Shown piece by piece: positions 17,449-26,387 of a DNA stretch of 64,000 nt. Location: the NCBI RefSeq assembly GCF_900637845.1, contig NZ_LR134439.1, positions 868,001 to 932,000 on the forward strand, written 5' to 3'. Position 1 is the stretch's first letter. Every line of letters begins with the position of its first letter. Made by a program: the position numbers and the translations under genes. Below the pieces are notes generated by a model. The model searched no databases, was not told the DNA's origin, and worked only from the letters and a program-made list of their open reading frames with translations. The DNA is from Erysipelothrix rhusiopathiae. GTDB lineage: Bacteria; Bacillota_I; Bacilli_A; Erysipelotrichales; Erysipelotrichaceae.

Positions 17449-18450
17449 ATGGATATTTTAATTCTTGGTCTGGGGACGATTGGAACGCTTTATGGTTCCT
17501 TGTTTTCTCGTGCCGGTCATAATGTTGAACATTTCCTTCGTGAAGGAAAAGAACATGTCGATTGTGTTCATGTGAAGTTACTTGATGGAAGACTTAATCC
17601 AAAAGGAAAAGAACTCTCCTACGACTATAAAATTAATCCATCAACAAAAAAAGAGTATGATTTTATTTTTGTCAGTGTCTCATCGGGTAATCTAAAGGAA
17701 GCAATGGATTGTTTAAGAAATGCGAAAATTCATGGAACCGTATTACTATTCACTGGAGTATGGACAGACCATAAGCGTCTGGATGAAATTATGGGTTTCT
17801 ACAATTATATTTTAGGATATCCTGTAGGTGGAGGTTCAATGGATGAGGACGGAGTCCTTAAGGCAGTTGTGAATGAATACGTTATGATCGAATCGAAATC
17901 GCATGCTCGAATACAGAACTATAACCTTATGATGTCACTATTTAAGAGTTGTGATATAACATTTGAGATTCCACATGATATGTTGGAGTGGATGTGGGTG
18001 AGGATGTCCGTAAGTGCAGCAATTGTTTCTACCGTTGCGCTGTATGGAAATCTTAGTTTCCCTGGACCCTCTGTTGAGTATGTCATGACAAACAGTAAGG
18101 CATTAGCTCATTGTATACGTACAATACGAGAAACACTGTTAATCGCTCGTGGAAGAGGGATTAATATGAATCATTTTAAACAAGAGATTTTACCGTATAA
18201 ATTTCCTGCAGGAATTTCTGGATGGGGAATGAAAGTAAAGTTTAAAACAAGTCGTATTGCGCGGGAATCAATGAAGAGACATAATAACATCGATGATTTA
18301 ATGTATATATGTTATGAGGTTTATCAAGAAGGAAAACGTCAATGTGTACCGATGCCACACTTCACAGAAAATATGCAAGCGATGCTTGTGAAACTTGATG
18401 AACAGGAACATATTGATCAATCTTTATATAACCACATTACCAATTTCTAA
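17449..18450 (+). CDS. Ketopantoate reductase-like NAD(P)-dependent oxidoreductase (PanE/ApbA family)
   Basis: 333 residues from ATG 17449, preceded by GGAAGTGAGG. The N-terminus has the Rossmann dinucleotide motif LGLGTIGTLYGSLFSRAGH and the C-terminal half resembles the helical ApbA_C domain. The family includes 2-dehydropantoate 2-reductase. Here the canonical catalytic Lys/Glu context is weak and no pantothenate genes are nearby, so I would not call it PanE. Only CoaX, downstream in the window, belongs to CoA synthesis. It has its own transcription unit ending in a strong terminator. Confidence 0.7.
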   Translation: MDILILGLGTIGTLYGSLFSRAGHNVEHFLREGKEHVDCVHVKLLDGRLNPKGKELSYDYKINPSTKKEYDFIFVSVSSGNLKEAMDCLRNAKIHGTVLLFTGVWTDHKRLDEIMGFYNYILGYPVGGGSMDEDGVLKAVVNEYVMIESKSHARIQNYNLMMSLFKSCDITFEIPHDMLEWMWVRMSVSAAIVSTVALYGNLSFPGPSVEYVMTNSKALAHCIRTIRETLLIARGRGINMNHFKQEILPYKFPAGISGWGMKVKFKTSRIARESMKRHNNIDDLMYICYEVYQEGKRQCVPMPHFTENMQAMLVKLDEQEHIDQSLYNHITNF

Positions 18451-18481
18451 AAAGACCACATCAGCTGAATGTGGTCTTTTT
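18449..18481. terminator. Bidirectional terminator
   Basis: The arms AAAAGACCACAT / ATGTGGTCTTTT with a 7-8 nt loop lie between convergent genes and have T runs on both strands. Confidence 0.9.
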
Positions 18482-18486
18482 AGAAA

Positions 18487-19044
18487 TTACTGGAAGAATG
18501 CGATTAATGAATGATATAAAAAATCAATGTTATCTTGTTTTGATAACGGATAATTTTCAATTAAAAATGAAAGATTGGATAATAATGAATAAATTAACTT
18601 TGTGATGATTTCAGTATCAAATACCCAAGGATTCGCAATGGGCATATCTTTGAACACTTCTTTAATATTCGTAAGAACAAAACCTTGTAGATCTTCTAAA
18701 CTTTCGGCATTCATTCCACGAACACGTTTAAAATGCACTCCAAGTCCATGTCTTTTTTCAGAGTCATAGTATAAAACCTCTAAGCGTTTCCGAAATTTTG
18801 CGTTAAAGTCGACCTCTGTGGTAATACAATTTTTCAAACGAGCAAACGTATCAGCCCAACTTTTATGCACGACTGCAGCATACAGTGACGCTTTATCACG
18901 ATAATAATTATAAAGTGTACCGACTGCGATGTTTGTTTCCTTTGCAATCATCTTCATACTTACATCTTCATAGTCATGCAAATAAAAAAGATGCTCTGCG
19001 CTCGCAAATATTTCTTCTTCAATATTATGTATAATCTTTGGCAT
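18487..19044 (-). CDS. TetR/AcrR-family transcriptional regulator
   Basis: 185 residues from ATG 19044, which follows TGAGGGAAC; the in-frame upstream ATG lacks a site. Residues about 5-50 are a TetR helix-turn-helix (AEHLFYLHDYEDVSMKMIAKET, VGTLYNYYRDKASLYAAV). The C-terminal ligand domain is not diagnostic. It diverges from the peroxiredoxin gene across a 138-bp gap and might bind there, although the only clear operator in the gap is a PerR/Fur box. Confidence 0.88.
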   Translation of the reverse strand: MPKIIHNIEEEIFASAEHLFYLHDYEDVSMKMIAKETNIAVGTLYNYYRDKASLYAAVVHKSWADTFARLKNCITTEVDFNAKFRKRLEVLYYDSEKRHGLGVHFKRVRGMNAESLEDLQGFVLTNIKEVFKDMPIANPWVFDTEIITKLIYSLLSNLSFLIENYPLSKQDNIDFLYHSLIAFFQ

Positions 19045-19114
19045 AAGTTCCCTCAATCCTTGTAAATATAAGACAAGCATACCATAAATGAGCTTACAAT
19101 ATCATTAGATTTCA

Positions 19115-19143
19115 TTGACAATGATAATCATTATCACTATAAT
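19115..19143 (+). promoter_or_regulatory. Peroxiredoxin promoter with embedded PerR/Fur box
   Basis: TTGACA (19115-19120), a 17-nt spacer and TATAAT (19138-19143) are consensus promoter elements. The 19-bp palindrome gacaatgataatcattatc (19117-19135) fills the space between them and differs at one base from the classical Fur box; PerR boxes share this core. A bound repressor would block RNA polymerase completely. Confidence 0.85.
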
Positions 19144-19182
19144 GGATGTATAAGGCAAGTGCCCTATACTAGGAGGATATAT

Positions 19183-19848
19183 ATGGAAAACAACAGTACA
19201 TTCCCATTGTTGGGAGAAAAATTTCCTACATTAAATGTGAAAACGACTCAAGGTCAAATGACTTTACCGGATGCATATGAAGGAAAATGGTTCGTTCTAT
19301 TTAGTCACCCAAGTGACTTCACACCTGTGTGTACAACAGAGTTTATTGGATTTGCGAAAGCGGCAGATGAATTTAATGCAATTGGGGCAGAACTAATTGG
19401 TCTATCAATTGATGGCGTTCATGCTCATATGAAATGGATTGAATGGATTGATGAACATGCAAATGTTAAGATTCCATTCCCAATTATTGCTGATGAACTT
19501 GGACGTGCAGCATCACAACTTGGCATGCTTCATTCTGCAATGGGTACAAATACAGTTCGTGCAGTCTTTATCGTAGATGATAAAGGTGTGCTAAGATTAA
19601 CAATGTATTATCCACAAGAAGTTGGACGTAGCATTGATGAAATTCTTCGTGCAACAAAAGCACTTCAAACAGCAGATAAATATAGTGTAGCAATTCCTGA
19701 GAACTGGCCAAATAATGAATTTATTGGAGATCATGGTATTGTTCCACCTGCATCAACAATCGCAGATGCTGAAAAACGAAAAGCACAAGCAAATGAAGGC
19801 GATACAGAGTACCTCGACTGGTGGTTTGTTCATAAACCAATTAAATAA
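19183..19848 (+). CDS. 1-Cys peroxiredoxin (Prx6 subfamily)
   Basis: 221 residues from ATG 19183 behind AGGAGG. The active-site segment is HPSDFTPVCTTEF with the peroxidatic Cys; it is the only cysteine in the protein, so no resolving cysteine exists. The long C-terminal region (IPENWPNNEFIGDHGIVPPAST onward, described not quoted in full) is typical of Prx6. It reduces hydrogen peroxide or alkyl hydroperoxides in the cytosol using an external thiol donor. The promoter is covered by a PerR/Fur box, so induction by peroxide or by metal limitation is expected. It is monocistronic and ends in a hairpin terminator. Confidence 0.92.
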   Translation: MENNSTFPLLGEKFPTLNVKTTQGQMTLPDAYEGKWFVLFSHPSDFTPVCTTEFIGFAKAADEFNAIGAELIGLSIDGVHAHMKWIEWIDEHANVKIPFPIIADELGRAASQLGMLHSAMGTNTVRAVFIVDDKGVLRLTMYYPQEVGRSIDEILRATKALQTADKYSVAIPENWPNNEFIGDHGIVPPASTIADAEKRKAQANEGDTEYLDWWFVHKPIK

Positions 19849-19860
19849 GTCATAATAATA

Positions 19861-19909
19861 AAAAAAACGAATTCCAATTCTTAGTTCAAGAAGAGGGATT
19901 CGTTTTTTT
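19861..19909. terminator. Bidirectional terminator
   Basis: AAAAAAACGAAT and ATTCGTTTTTTT pair across a loop of about 25 nt between convergent genes. Confidence 0.75.
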
Positions 19910-19932
19910 ATTATTAAATAGTAATAATTTCG

Positions 19933-20490
19933 TTAATTTCTGTGTGCATCAATTCCGTCAAACATATTTTTAAGACGTAAATGCAAGAATTTAACTTGAG
20001 TTTCAGTGAGTGCTACTGGAGGTTTGTGGCCGTCAACCGTACCTAAGTGTGTTTGTACTTTTCCATCTTTATCAATCGCAACAACAAAAGGTACATATCC
20101 ATTTGAACGAAGTGCTTCAGGAAGTTGTTTATCCCAATCAGATAATCGTTTTTTTAAGTCGTCGTTATTACTATATTCAGAATTTTGAACATCCAACATC
20201 ATAATCTCAGGCTTAATTTCGATTCCTTGTTCTTTGTAGCTTGCTTCTAAATCTGTGATAACAGTTTCCATTTCAGGTACGAGTGCGACACACCATGGAC
20301 AATCTGCGTAGCCAATGTAGTAAATACCTTCTTTAGAATCTTCTAAATTTTTAATAATCGTTTCGGAATCTGTTGTTACATAGTGGTGATCTTTCTTGGT
20401 GAAACCTTTATAATCTTTCATGAGATTATTTGAGGTGCAACCGGTTAATACGAAAATTGAAACGAGTAGGACAAGTAATGTTTTTTTCAT
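19933..20490 (-). CDS. Thioredoxin-like lipoprotein (bacteriocin-accessory/PedC-like)
   Basis: 185 residues. It has a lipoprotein signal peptide with lipobox LTGC (Cys18), so it is probably anchored on the outer face of the membrane. The active site CPWC sits in YIGYADCPWCVALVPEM, and cis-proline is in YVPFVVA, both thioredoxin-fold features. This layout matches the bacteriocin transport accessory protein family; no bacteriocin genes are nearby, so a general role in extracytoplasmic thiol oxidation or reduction is more likely. The ATG follows AGGAGGTC. It is monocistronic. Confidence 0.85.
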   Translation of the reverse strand: MKKTLLVLLVSIFVLTGCTSNNLMKDYKGFTKKDHHYVTTDSETIIKNLEDSKEGIYYIGYADCPWCVALVPEMETVITDLEASYKEQGIEIKPEIMMLDVQNSEYSNNDDLKKRLSDWDKQLPEALRSNGYVPFVVAIDKDGKVQTHLGTVDGHKPPVALTETQVKFLHLRLKNMFDGIDAHRN

Positions 20491-20630
20491 AATGACCTCC
20501 TTAGTCTCTTAAATTATAGAACTTTTTTCAAAAAATGCAAGAAAAACATAGCGTTTGTATATGTTAAGTATGTTGTTAGAAAAGGGATTTAGGTGTGGTA
20601 TAATTGTATTTAAGTAAGGCAGGGATTTAT

Positions 20631-21434
20631 ATGACATATTTTAAATGTCCGAATTGTGGACAAGCATTGGAAGAACAGGATCGTTCATACGTATGTTCTA
20701 AGGGTCATCAGTTTGATCGGGCCAAGAGTGGTTATGTAAATTTGCTCATGTCTCAAAAAGATAAAATGAAGCAACATGGCGATGATAAGCAGATGGTTCG
20801 TGCCCGTAGAGATTTTTTAGATAAAGGTTATTATGGATTATTGCTTGAGCAGATTAAAAATGTCTTTGATAAGTTTTCGTGCAAGCAAATCTTGGATGCG
20901 GGATGCGGTGAGTGTTGGTATACAGAATCATTACTGAAACCCGAAAGGACGGTTTACGGTGTTGATATTTCGAAGAATGCGGTTGATTTAGGATCAAAGC
21001 GTAATTCTGATTTGACGCTCGCTGTTGGTAGTACCTTTGATTTACCGCTAATTAGTGATTCATTTGATGGATGTTTATCTGTTTTCGCCCCATTTAAAAT
21101 TGAAGAAATCTTAAGGGTATTAAAAGAAGATGGCATTTTTATTCAGGTATTTCCACTTGCAAATCATTTGATGGAACTCAAAGAAATTGTTTATGACAAA
21201 CCTTATGCAAACGATGTTGATGTGAAAATGTACGAGGGATTTCAATTGCTCGATGTGATGCAAATTAAAGGACCTATAGAAATTACATCGACAGAGGATA
21301 TTTTAAATGTTTTTGCGATGACACCGTATGCACATCGTACACCTAAAGAAAATATTGAAAGACTGACGCAGTATTCACACCTAAATGTGGGCTTAGAGTT
21401 TGGTCTTGCAATTTATAGAAAAGAGACATTATGA
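20631..21434 (+). CDS. RlmA-type 23S rRNA (guanine-N1)-methyltransferase
   Basis: 267 residues from ATG 20631, 7 nt after AGGG. The N-terminus is a zinc-binding knuckle, FKCPNCGQAL and YVCSKGHQFD (three Cys and a His), followed by YVNLLMSQKD and a SAM-dependent methyltransferase domain with LDAGCGECWYT. This order is specific to the RlmA family, which methylates G745 or G748 in helix 35 and can influence macrolide or tylosin binding. Which of the two positions is used cannot be read from sequence. The stop overlaps the next start (ATGA). Confidence 0.88.
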   Translation: MTYFKCPNCGQALEEQDRSYVCSKGHQFDRAKSGYVNLLMSQKDKMKQHGDDKQMVRARRDFLDKGYYGLLLEQIKNVFDKFSCKQILDAGCGECWYTESLLKPERTVYGVDISKNAVDLGSKRNSDLTLAVGSTFDLPLISDSFDGCLSVFAPFKIEEILRVLKEDGIFIQVFPLANHLMELKEIVYDKPYANDVDVKMYEGFQLLDVMQIKGPIEITSTEDILNVFAMTPYAHRTPKENIERLTQYSHLNVGLEFGLAIYRKETL

Positions 21435-22045
21435 AAAGACCTCAATTTATCGAAGAGTTTGTAGTGAGCAATGCTCGAGTGCTATTTTCGGAATTAAAAC
21501 GCAATACACGGTATGAATCATGTTTGATTTATCAAGATCACGCATTGGTAAAATGTGAACAAGTTTGTTTTAGTAAATGTGAATTTGAGATGGATGCTTG
21601 TGATCGGGCAGAGTTTTTAGATGTCGTGTTTGACCGTTGTGACTTAAGCAATCATTCTCTACAAAAAAGTTATCTTTATCGATGTGAATTTCTTTCGTGT
21701 AAGTTAATGGCCAGTGAAATTTATGACAGCAAAGTTAAAGATGTCGTTTTTAAAGATACGCTAATGAATTTTATGAATTTATCACAATCAAGTTTTGAGA
21801 ATGTTTTGTTTGATGGATGTCGACTTAATGAGTCGTCGTTGATGATGGCAAAGTATAAGAATATGAAGTTTAAAAATTGCGAGCTAACGGGTTTAAATCT
21901 ATCCGATACACGCTGCAATGCTTTAGATTTAACCTCTTGTACATTTGATACGATTGTATATTCACCATCACTCATTAAAGGGATGCGCATTCGTGCAGAT
22001 CAAGCGAGTGCGTTGATTGGTTATCTGGGTCTTATTATTGATTAA
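21431..22045 (+). CDS. Pentapeptide-repeat-like protein
   Basis: 204 residues. From about 45 to 175 there are repeated five-residue steps with central Leu/Phe and small residues (CEFEM, AEFLD, CDLSN, CEFLS, SSFEN, CRLNE, CELTG, LNLSD, CTFDT), giving a right-handed quadrilateral beta-helix. Cysteine is unusually frequent at the turns. Such proteins are known as gyrase inhibitors/protectors (Qnr/MfpA) or as scaffolds; no function can be assigned here. It overlaps the RlmA gene by 4 nt, so the two are translationally coupled. Confidence 0.75.
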   Translation: MKRPQFIEEFVVSNARVLFSELKRNTRYESCLIYQDHALVKCEQVCFSKCEFEMDACDRAEFLDVVFDRCDLSNHSLQKSYLYRCEFLSCKLMASEIYDSKVKDVVFKDTLMNFMNLSQSSFENVLFDGCRLNESSLMMAKYKNMKFKNCELTGLNLSDTRCNALDLTSCTFDTIVYSPSLIKGMRIRADQASALIGYLGLIID

Positions 22046-22063
22046 CGAAAGGTGGTATTAAAT

Positions 22064-22462
22064 ATGAGTTTTATATCTTCGCTTTTTAAAACACGAACAC
22101 CTAAACATATTTTAGAGGTTCGCAATCAAAAAGAATTTATAAATTATTTCTTAGAACTATTGCCGTTGTTAGGTTATGATTCGATTCAAGTTCCCGAATC
22201 AAAATATGCGCATGGCGTCAATGTTGTTGCAAAGAAAGATGGGATGCGTTGTGCATTTAAAATCGTATTTAATCCTAGAGAAGTAGGGACAGAGCCGATT
22301 TCAGAACTCGCAGCTGCATTAGTGTTCCATAAAGCAAAAATTGGTATTGTTGTTACAAACGGTGCGTTCACTGAAAAAGCAGAGCAATACTCAAACATTA
22401 AACGTATCAATCTCTGGGATGTTTATCACTTAGATAAGTTAGAAACAAGATTAAATTTATAG
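22064..22462 (+). CDS. Small restriction-endonuclease-fold (Mrr-like) protein
   Basis: 132 residues from ATG 22064, 8 nt after AAGGTGG. The segment LLPLLGYDSIQVPESKYAHG, then MRCAFKIVFNP and KIGIVVTNGAFTEKAEQYSN resembles the Mrr_cat/PD-(D/E)XK fold, but the usual D and ExK catalytic residues are not clearly all present. It therefore could be a degenerate nuclease with a non-catalytic role. It follows the pentapeptide gene by 18 nt and is followed by a 44-residue membrane peptide, so all four genes from 20631 probably form one operon. Confidence 0.6.
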   Translation: MSFISSLFKTRTPKHILEVRNQKEFINYFLELLPLLGYDSIQVPESKYAHGVNVVAKKDGMRCAFKIVFNPREVGTEPISELAAALVFHKAKIGIVVTNGAFTEKAEQYSNIKRINLWDVYHLDKLETRLNL

Positions 22463-22471
22463 GAGGCTTTG

Positions 22472-22606
22472 ATGAAGAAATTAGTGAATAAAGCTGTGAA
22501 AAAGGCGAATCGTAAACCATCAATGTTTTTGGCGGCGGGATTAATCGTAACCAATATTGTTCTTATGGCAATTGTTAAAGAAGGTTCTAAAAATGAAGAG
22601 GCGTAA
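22472..22606 (+). CDS. 44-residue single-span membrane peptide
   Basis: The ATG at 22472 follows a perfect AGGAGG (22461-22466). The peptide begins MKKLVNKAVKKANRKPSMF, has a hydrophobic span of about 19 residues (FLAAGLIVTNIVLMAIV) and ends KEGSKNEEA. A strong terminator starts at its 3' end. It has a proper ribosome-binding site, sits last in the operon 9 nt after the Mrr-like gene, and looks like a real small gene. Function unknown; it resembles many single-span small proteins with a basic cytosolic start. Confidence 0.7.
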   Translation: MKKLVNKAVKKANRKPSMFLAAGLIVTNIVLMAIVKEGSKNEEA

Positions 22607-22619
22607 GACGCCTCTTTTT
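22596..22619 (+). terminator. Terminator of the RlmA-Mrr operon
   Basis: The arms AAGAGGCG / CGCCTCTT with a 5-nt loop are followed by a T run and overlap the stop of the 44-residue gene. Confidence 0.85.
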
Positions 22620-22659
22620 AATGATTTGGTTTGTTGACTTTTAGTGATGTTTCAACTAT

Positions 22660-22882
22660 TATTTAAGAAAGCGATGATAAGAAATAGTAGAAAATTAAAA
22701 TAGCTAAGAGAACTGATGGTTGGTGCGAATCAGTGTATTAAGATTTTTGAACTCATCTTTGAGCATAATTTCTGAATCAGTAGGAAATTACGTCCCCTGC
22801 GTTAAAGGATTGAGAGTCTATCGAATATCGATAGGAATTAAGGTGGTACCGCGAGCAATTCGTCCTTTATAGGTACTTTTTT
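22660..22882 (+). promoter_or_regulatory. T-box leader (leucine) of leuS
   Basis: The 300-base gap before leuS holds a T-box riboswitch. The antiterminator T-box AAGGTGGTACCGCG lies at 22840-22853. Downstream GGTAC and a T8 run complete the terminator (stem GTACC / GGTAC, 22847-22884). A stem I of about 100 nt starts near 22660; the likely specifier is CTC (Leu) in GAACTCATC (about 22750-22758). Uncharged leucyl-tRNA should favour antitermination. The exact 5' end is not certain. Confidence 0.9.
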
Positions 22883-22904
22883 TTATGTTATAGGAGGATA
22901 AAAA

Positions 22905-25307
22905 ATGTATAACCATTTAAAAATTGAGAAAAAATGGCAAAAATATTGGGATGAACATGAAACGTTTAAAACAGATGTTCATAACTTTGATTTACCGAAA
23001 TACTATGTTTTAGACATGTTCCCATATCCATCAGGTAATGGACTGCATGTAGGTCATCCACGAGGATATACTGCCACGGATGTAATTGCACGTTATAAAC
23101 GTATGAATGGTTTTAATGTATTACACCCAATGGGATGGGATGCTTTTGGTTTACCAGCAGAGCAATTTGCTTTGAAGACCGGTAATCACCCCAATGAATT
23201 TACAAAGCAAAACATCGCTCACTTTACCGATCAAATTAAAAGTCTGGGACTTTCCTATGATTGGAGTCGAGAAATCTCAACAACGGATCCAGGTTATTAC
23301 AAATGGACTCAATGGATTTTCACAAAACTTTATGATATGGGATTGGCTTATGTTGATGAAAAGCCTGTAAACTTCTGTCCAGAATTGGGTACCGTTCTTG
23401 CAAATGAAGAGGTTATTGATGGCAAGAGTGAAGTTGGTGGTTTTGATGTAATTCGTATGCCGATGCGTCAATGGGTATTAAAAATTACAGAATATGCAGA
23501 TCGTTTACTTGAAGATTTGGATTTAGTTGAATGGCCAGATTCAACAAAAGAAATGCAAATTAACTGGATTGGTCGCTCCGAAGGCTCCAATGTTATCTTT
23601 AAAATTGCAGATCATGATAAGGAATTTACAGTATTTACAACACGTGCGGATACATTATTTGGAAATACATACTGTGTTCTTGCGCCAGAACATCCTTTTG
23701 TGAAAGAAATTACAACAGCGGAAAATATTGACGAAGTCAATGCTTATGTTGAAAAAGTGTTACACAAGTCTGATTTAGAACGAACTGAACTGAATAAAGA
23801 AAAATCTGGTGTATTTACAGGTGCTTATGCAATTAATCCAGTTAATGGAAAAAAAGTGCCAATTTACATTGCAGACTATGTTCTTGCAGCATACGGTACG
23901 GGTGCGATTATGGCAGTACCTGCACACGATACACGTGACTTTGAGTTTGCTAAGAAATACAACCTTGAAATTATTCCAGTGATTGAGGGTGGCGATATTG
24001 CTGTTGAAGCGTACACCGGTGATGGAGTTCATATCAATTCTGGATTTTTAGATGGGATGGGTAAAGATGAAGCGATTGAAACAATGCAATCATGGTTGGT
24101 TGAAAATGGTTATGGTGAAGCGAAGACTACATATAAACTTCGTGACTGGTTATTTTCAAGACAACGTTATTGGGGAGAACCAATTCCAATTGTTCATTTA
24201 GAAGATGGAACCATGAGAACTGTTGAAATCGATGAACTTCCTTTGGAACTTCCAGAGGTTGAGCATTATAAACCGGCAAGTGATGGTCAGTCCCCACTTG
24301 CGAATGCAGGGGACTGGTTGGATGTTACCTTTGCAGATGGTACTAAGGGCCGTCGCGAAACAAATACAATGCCACAATGGGCAGGATCTTGCTGGTACTA
24401 CTTACGCTATATTGACCCAGAAAACAATGAAGCGATTGGTGATCCAGAACTTCTAAAACATTGGATGCCCGTAGATCTTTATATGGGTGGTTCGGAGCAT
24501 GCTGTACTCCACCTTCTTTATGCACGATTCTGGCATAAAGTACTCTTTGATTTAGGTGTTGTCGATACCAAAGAGCCATTTGGTAAGCTATACCACCAAG
24601 GCATGATTCTCGGTGCTAATAATGAGAAAATGAGTAAATCACGCGGAAATGTTGTGAATCCTGATGATATCGTTGAAAGTCACGGTGCGGATGCACTTCG
24701 TGTTTACGAAATGTTTATGGGACCATTGGATGGTGCTATTGCATGGAGTACACGTGGCCTTGATGGTATTCGTAAATGGCTTGATCGCGTTTACCGTTTA
24801 ATGGTTGAGTCTGATAAAATTTCAGAAACCAATGATGGTAGTCTTGATTTTGTTTATAATCAAACCGTTCAAAAGGTTACACATGATATTGAAACATTTG
24901 GTATGAATACAGCGATTTCACAGTTAATGATTTTTGTGAATGAAGCATATAAAGCAGAGACACTTTATAAAGAGTATGCACTTGGTTTTATCAAGATGCT
25001 CGCTTGTTTCGCACCTCATTTGGGTGAAGAACTTTACGAAATTGTATCTGGAAATGGGGATATTAGTTACGAACCATGGCCTACATTTGATCCAAGTAAA
25101 TTAGTACTTGATGAATTAGAGATTGTTGTTCAAATTAACGGTAAGGTACGCGCTAAATTCGTTGCACCAAATAATTTACCAGAAGATGAATTAAAAGCTC
25201 TTGTATATGATCAAGCTCAAGTTCAAAAGAATCTTGAAGGCATGACCGTAATCAAAGAAATTGTAATTAAAAATAAAATTGTTAACTTGGTTGTTAAACC
25301 AAACTAA
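22905..25307 (+). CDS. leuS: Leucyl-tRNA synthetase
   Basis: 800 residues, the usual length. HIGH-type motif in [16 protein letters not shown] (near residue 45), editing (CP1) domain with [12 protein letters not shown] and AVPAHDTRD, and KMSKSRGN near residue 580 as the KMSKS loop. Class Ia synthetase that charges tRNA-Leu and hydrolyses mischarged tRNA. Expression is controlled by the T-box leader. The start follows AGGAGG. A strong terminator follows the stop, so it is monocistronic. Confidence 0.98.
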   Translation: MYNHLKIEKKWQKYWDEHETFKTDVHNFDLPKYYVLDMFPYPSGNGLHVGHPRGYTATDVIARYKRMNGFNVLHPMGWDAFGLPAEQFALKTGNHPNEFTKQNIAHFTDQIKSLGLSYDWSREISTTDPGYYKWTQWIFTKLYDMGLAYVDEKPVNFCPELGTVLANEEVIDGKSEVGGFDVIRMPMRQWVLKITEYADRLLEDLDLVEWPDSTKEMQINWIGRSEGSNVIFKIADHDKEFTVFTTRADTLFGNTYCVLAPEHPFVKEITTAENIDEVNAYVEKVLHKSDLERTELNKEKSGVFTGAYAINPVNGKKVPIYIADYVLAAYGTGAIMAVPAHDTRDFEFAKKYNLEIIPVIEGGDIAVEAYTGDGVHINSGFLDGMGKDEAIETMQSWLVENGYGEAKTTYKLRDWLFSRQRYWGEPIPIVHLEDGTMRTVEIDELPLELPEVEHYKPASDGQSPLANAGDWLDVTFADGTKGRRETNTMPQWAGSCWYYLRYIDPENNEAIGDPELLKHWMPVDLYMGGSEHAVLHLLYARFWHKVLFDLGVVDTKEPFGKLYHQGMILGANNEKMSKSRGNVVNPDDIVESHGADALRVYEMFMGPLDGAIAWSTRGLDGIRKWLDRVYRLMVESDKISETNDGSLDFVYNQTVQKVTHDIETFGMNTAISQLMIFVNEAYKAETLYKEYALGFIKMLACFAPHLGEELYEIVSGNGDISYEPWPTFDPSKLVLDELEIVVQINGKVRAKFVAPNNLPEDELKALVYDQAQVQKNLEGMTVIKEIVIKNKIVNLVVKPN

Positions 25308-25333
25308 AGCAGACGAAAGTCTGCTTTTTTTTT
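25308..25333 (+). terminator. Terminator of leuS
   Basis: AGCAGAC / GTCTGCT stem with a 4-nt loop and a T9 tract. Confidence 0.9.
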
Positions 25334-25386
25334 ATTTTCTTGATAGGAAATGTTTGTGTTGCACTTTAATTAAAAGTGGGTGATAT

Positions 25387-25707
25387 ATGAAAAGTATTGT
25401 TTTGGCCTATGGATATGTCATTTTGGTCATGATGTTGTTTCTTTCGATTGTGTCGTTTTCTGTTTTCAAACGTGAATATCAACAAAAACGATTTCAATTC
25501 CGAAATGCTTTGGAAATTCTAATCCAAGAAATGCATCCTGATGATAATCTTAAAACTGTTTTTGCGGAACTTATGAATGATCAACATGGTGAAATAGTCG
25601 ATCTTTCGTATCATTTTTATCCAAAGTTGCTGCAGGTTATATATAAAACGAAAGTAAGGGGATTGGATATTGTATTTGGGGAATTGATGATTGAGGAGGG
25701 GTTTTAA
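25387..25707 (+). CDS. Tad-operon first gene: TadE/pseudopilin-like single-span protein
   Basis: 106 residues: one N-terminal hydrophobic segment (about 6-27) preceded by few charges, then a soluble domain. The layout matches a pseudopilin or TadE-like minor pilin, but there is no classical prepilin-peptidase site that I can point to. It starts with a canonical ATG behind AAGTGGGTG. Its stop (TAA 25705-25707) overlaps by one base the AUU proposed as the start of the next gene. It opens the secretion-pilus operon, 80 nt downstream of the leuS terminator. Confidence 0.6.
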   Translation: MKSIVLAYGYVILVMMLFLSIVSFSVFKREYQQKRFQFRNALEILIQEMHPDDNLKTVFAELMNDQHGEIVDLSYHFYPKLLQVIYKTKVRGLDIVFGELMIEEGF

Positions 25708-26387
25708 TTAAAAGAAAAGTTGTATTATCCGTAGTGTGTGTGATTATGATCGTAAGTTTTATTGAAATAATGACGCGGATTCGATGTCGGTTTGAAAAAG
25801 TTTATCGCCTTAATACCGATTTAACACAACGTGAAAAAATTGAAGATCATCATTTGGAGGAAATATCGTTGCCAGAAAAAGGCATCAACGAATTTATGAT
25901 TCGTAATAAGGAAAATGTCATCGGTCGGTACGTGAAACTTGGACACACGGTGTATAAGGGGCAAATCGTTGATCGACGTGACTTTGAACACTTTGATGAT
26001 GCTCGCGGAAAACCATTATTGCTACTTGAACCTGAAGAAGTGCTTATGAGTGCAGAAGCGTCGATGGTGAATACAGGAGGAAACGTGTTAAGGGCAGGAG
26101 ATTATGTAAACTTAAGCGTGAAACTACGTGAGTTTGATGGGGGAAGTAGGATAATGCCTTTATTGAAAGGAGTGCGTGTCGTAAATGTACGAGACCGTGA
26201 CGGCCATGAGATTGAAGCAGGAAAGCAACCAAGCGTATTTAGTTTCGCGATTCCACAAAAAATTGAAAGTATCATTCACAAAGCTATCGAAATAGGAGAT
26301 TTGTCGGTAGTGATTTGTAATGGAATTCCAAGTGTTATCAATGATTTGCAAAAAGAGGTGGTAGACCATTTTAACAACATTCTTTGA
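25707..26387 (+). CDS. CpaB/RcpC-like pilus assembly protein (SAF domain), apparent AUU start
   Basis: 226 residues if it begins at ATT 25707. The N-terminus then reads as a basic start and hydrophobic anchor (KRKVVLSVVCVIMIVSFIEI), followed by a SAF-like domain (LPEKGINEFMIRN, VIGRYVKLGHTVYKGQIV) and a second beta-rich domain. CpaB/RcpC proteins of Tad systems have this architecture. The best Shine-Dalgarno, GGAGG (25695-25699), lies 7 nt before ATT. The GTG codons at 25734 and 25740 would leave no ribosome-binding site and remove the basic anchor start. Outside the cytosol it probably helps guide the pilus through the wall. Confidence 0.65.
   Translation: MKRKVVLSVVCVIMIVSFIEIMTRIRCRFEKVYRLNTDLTQREKIEDHHLEEISLPEKGINEFMIRNKENVIGRYVKLGHTVYKGQIVDRRDFEHFDDARGKPLLLLEPEEVLMSAEASMVNTGGNVLRAGDYVNLSVKLREFDGGSRIMPLLKGVRVVNVRDRDGHEIEAGKQPSVFSFAIPQKIESIIHKAIEIGDLSVVICNGIPSVINDLQKEVVDHFNNIL

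Noticed and set aside
22660-22882. Possible attenuator with a leader peptide before leuS
   Set aside because: The AAGGTGGTACCGCG T-box and terminator explain the region; no leader ORF with Leu codons is present.
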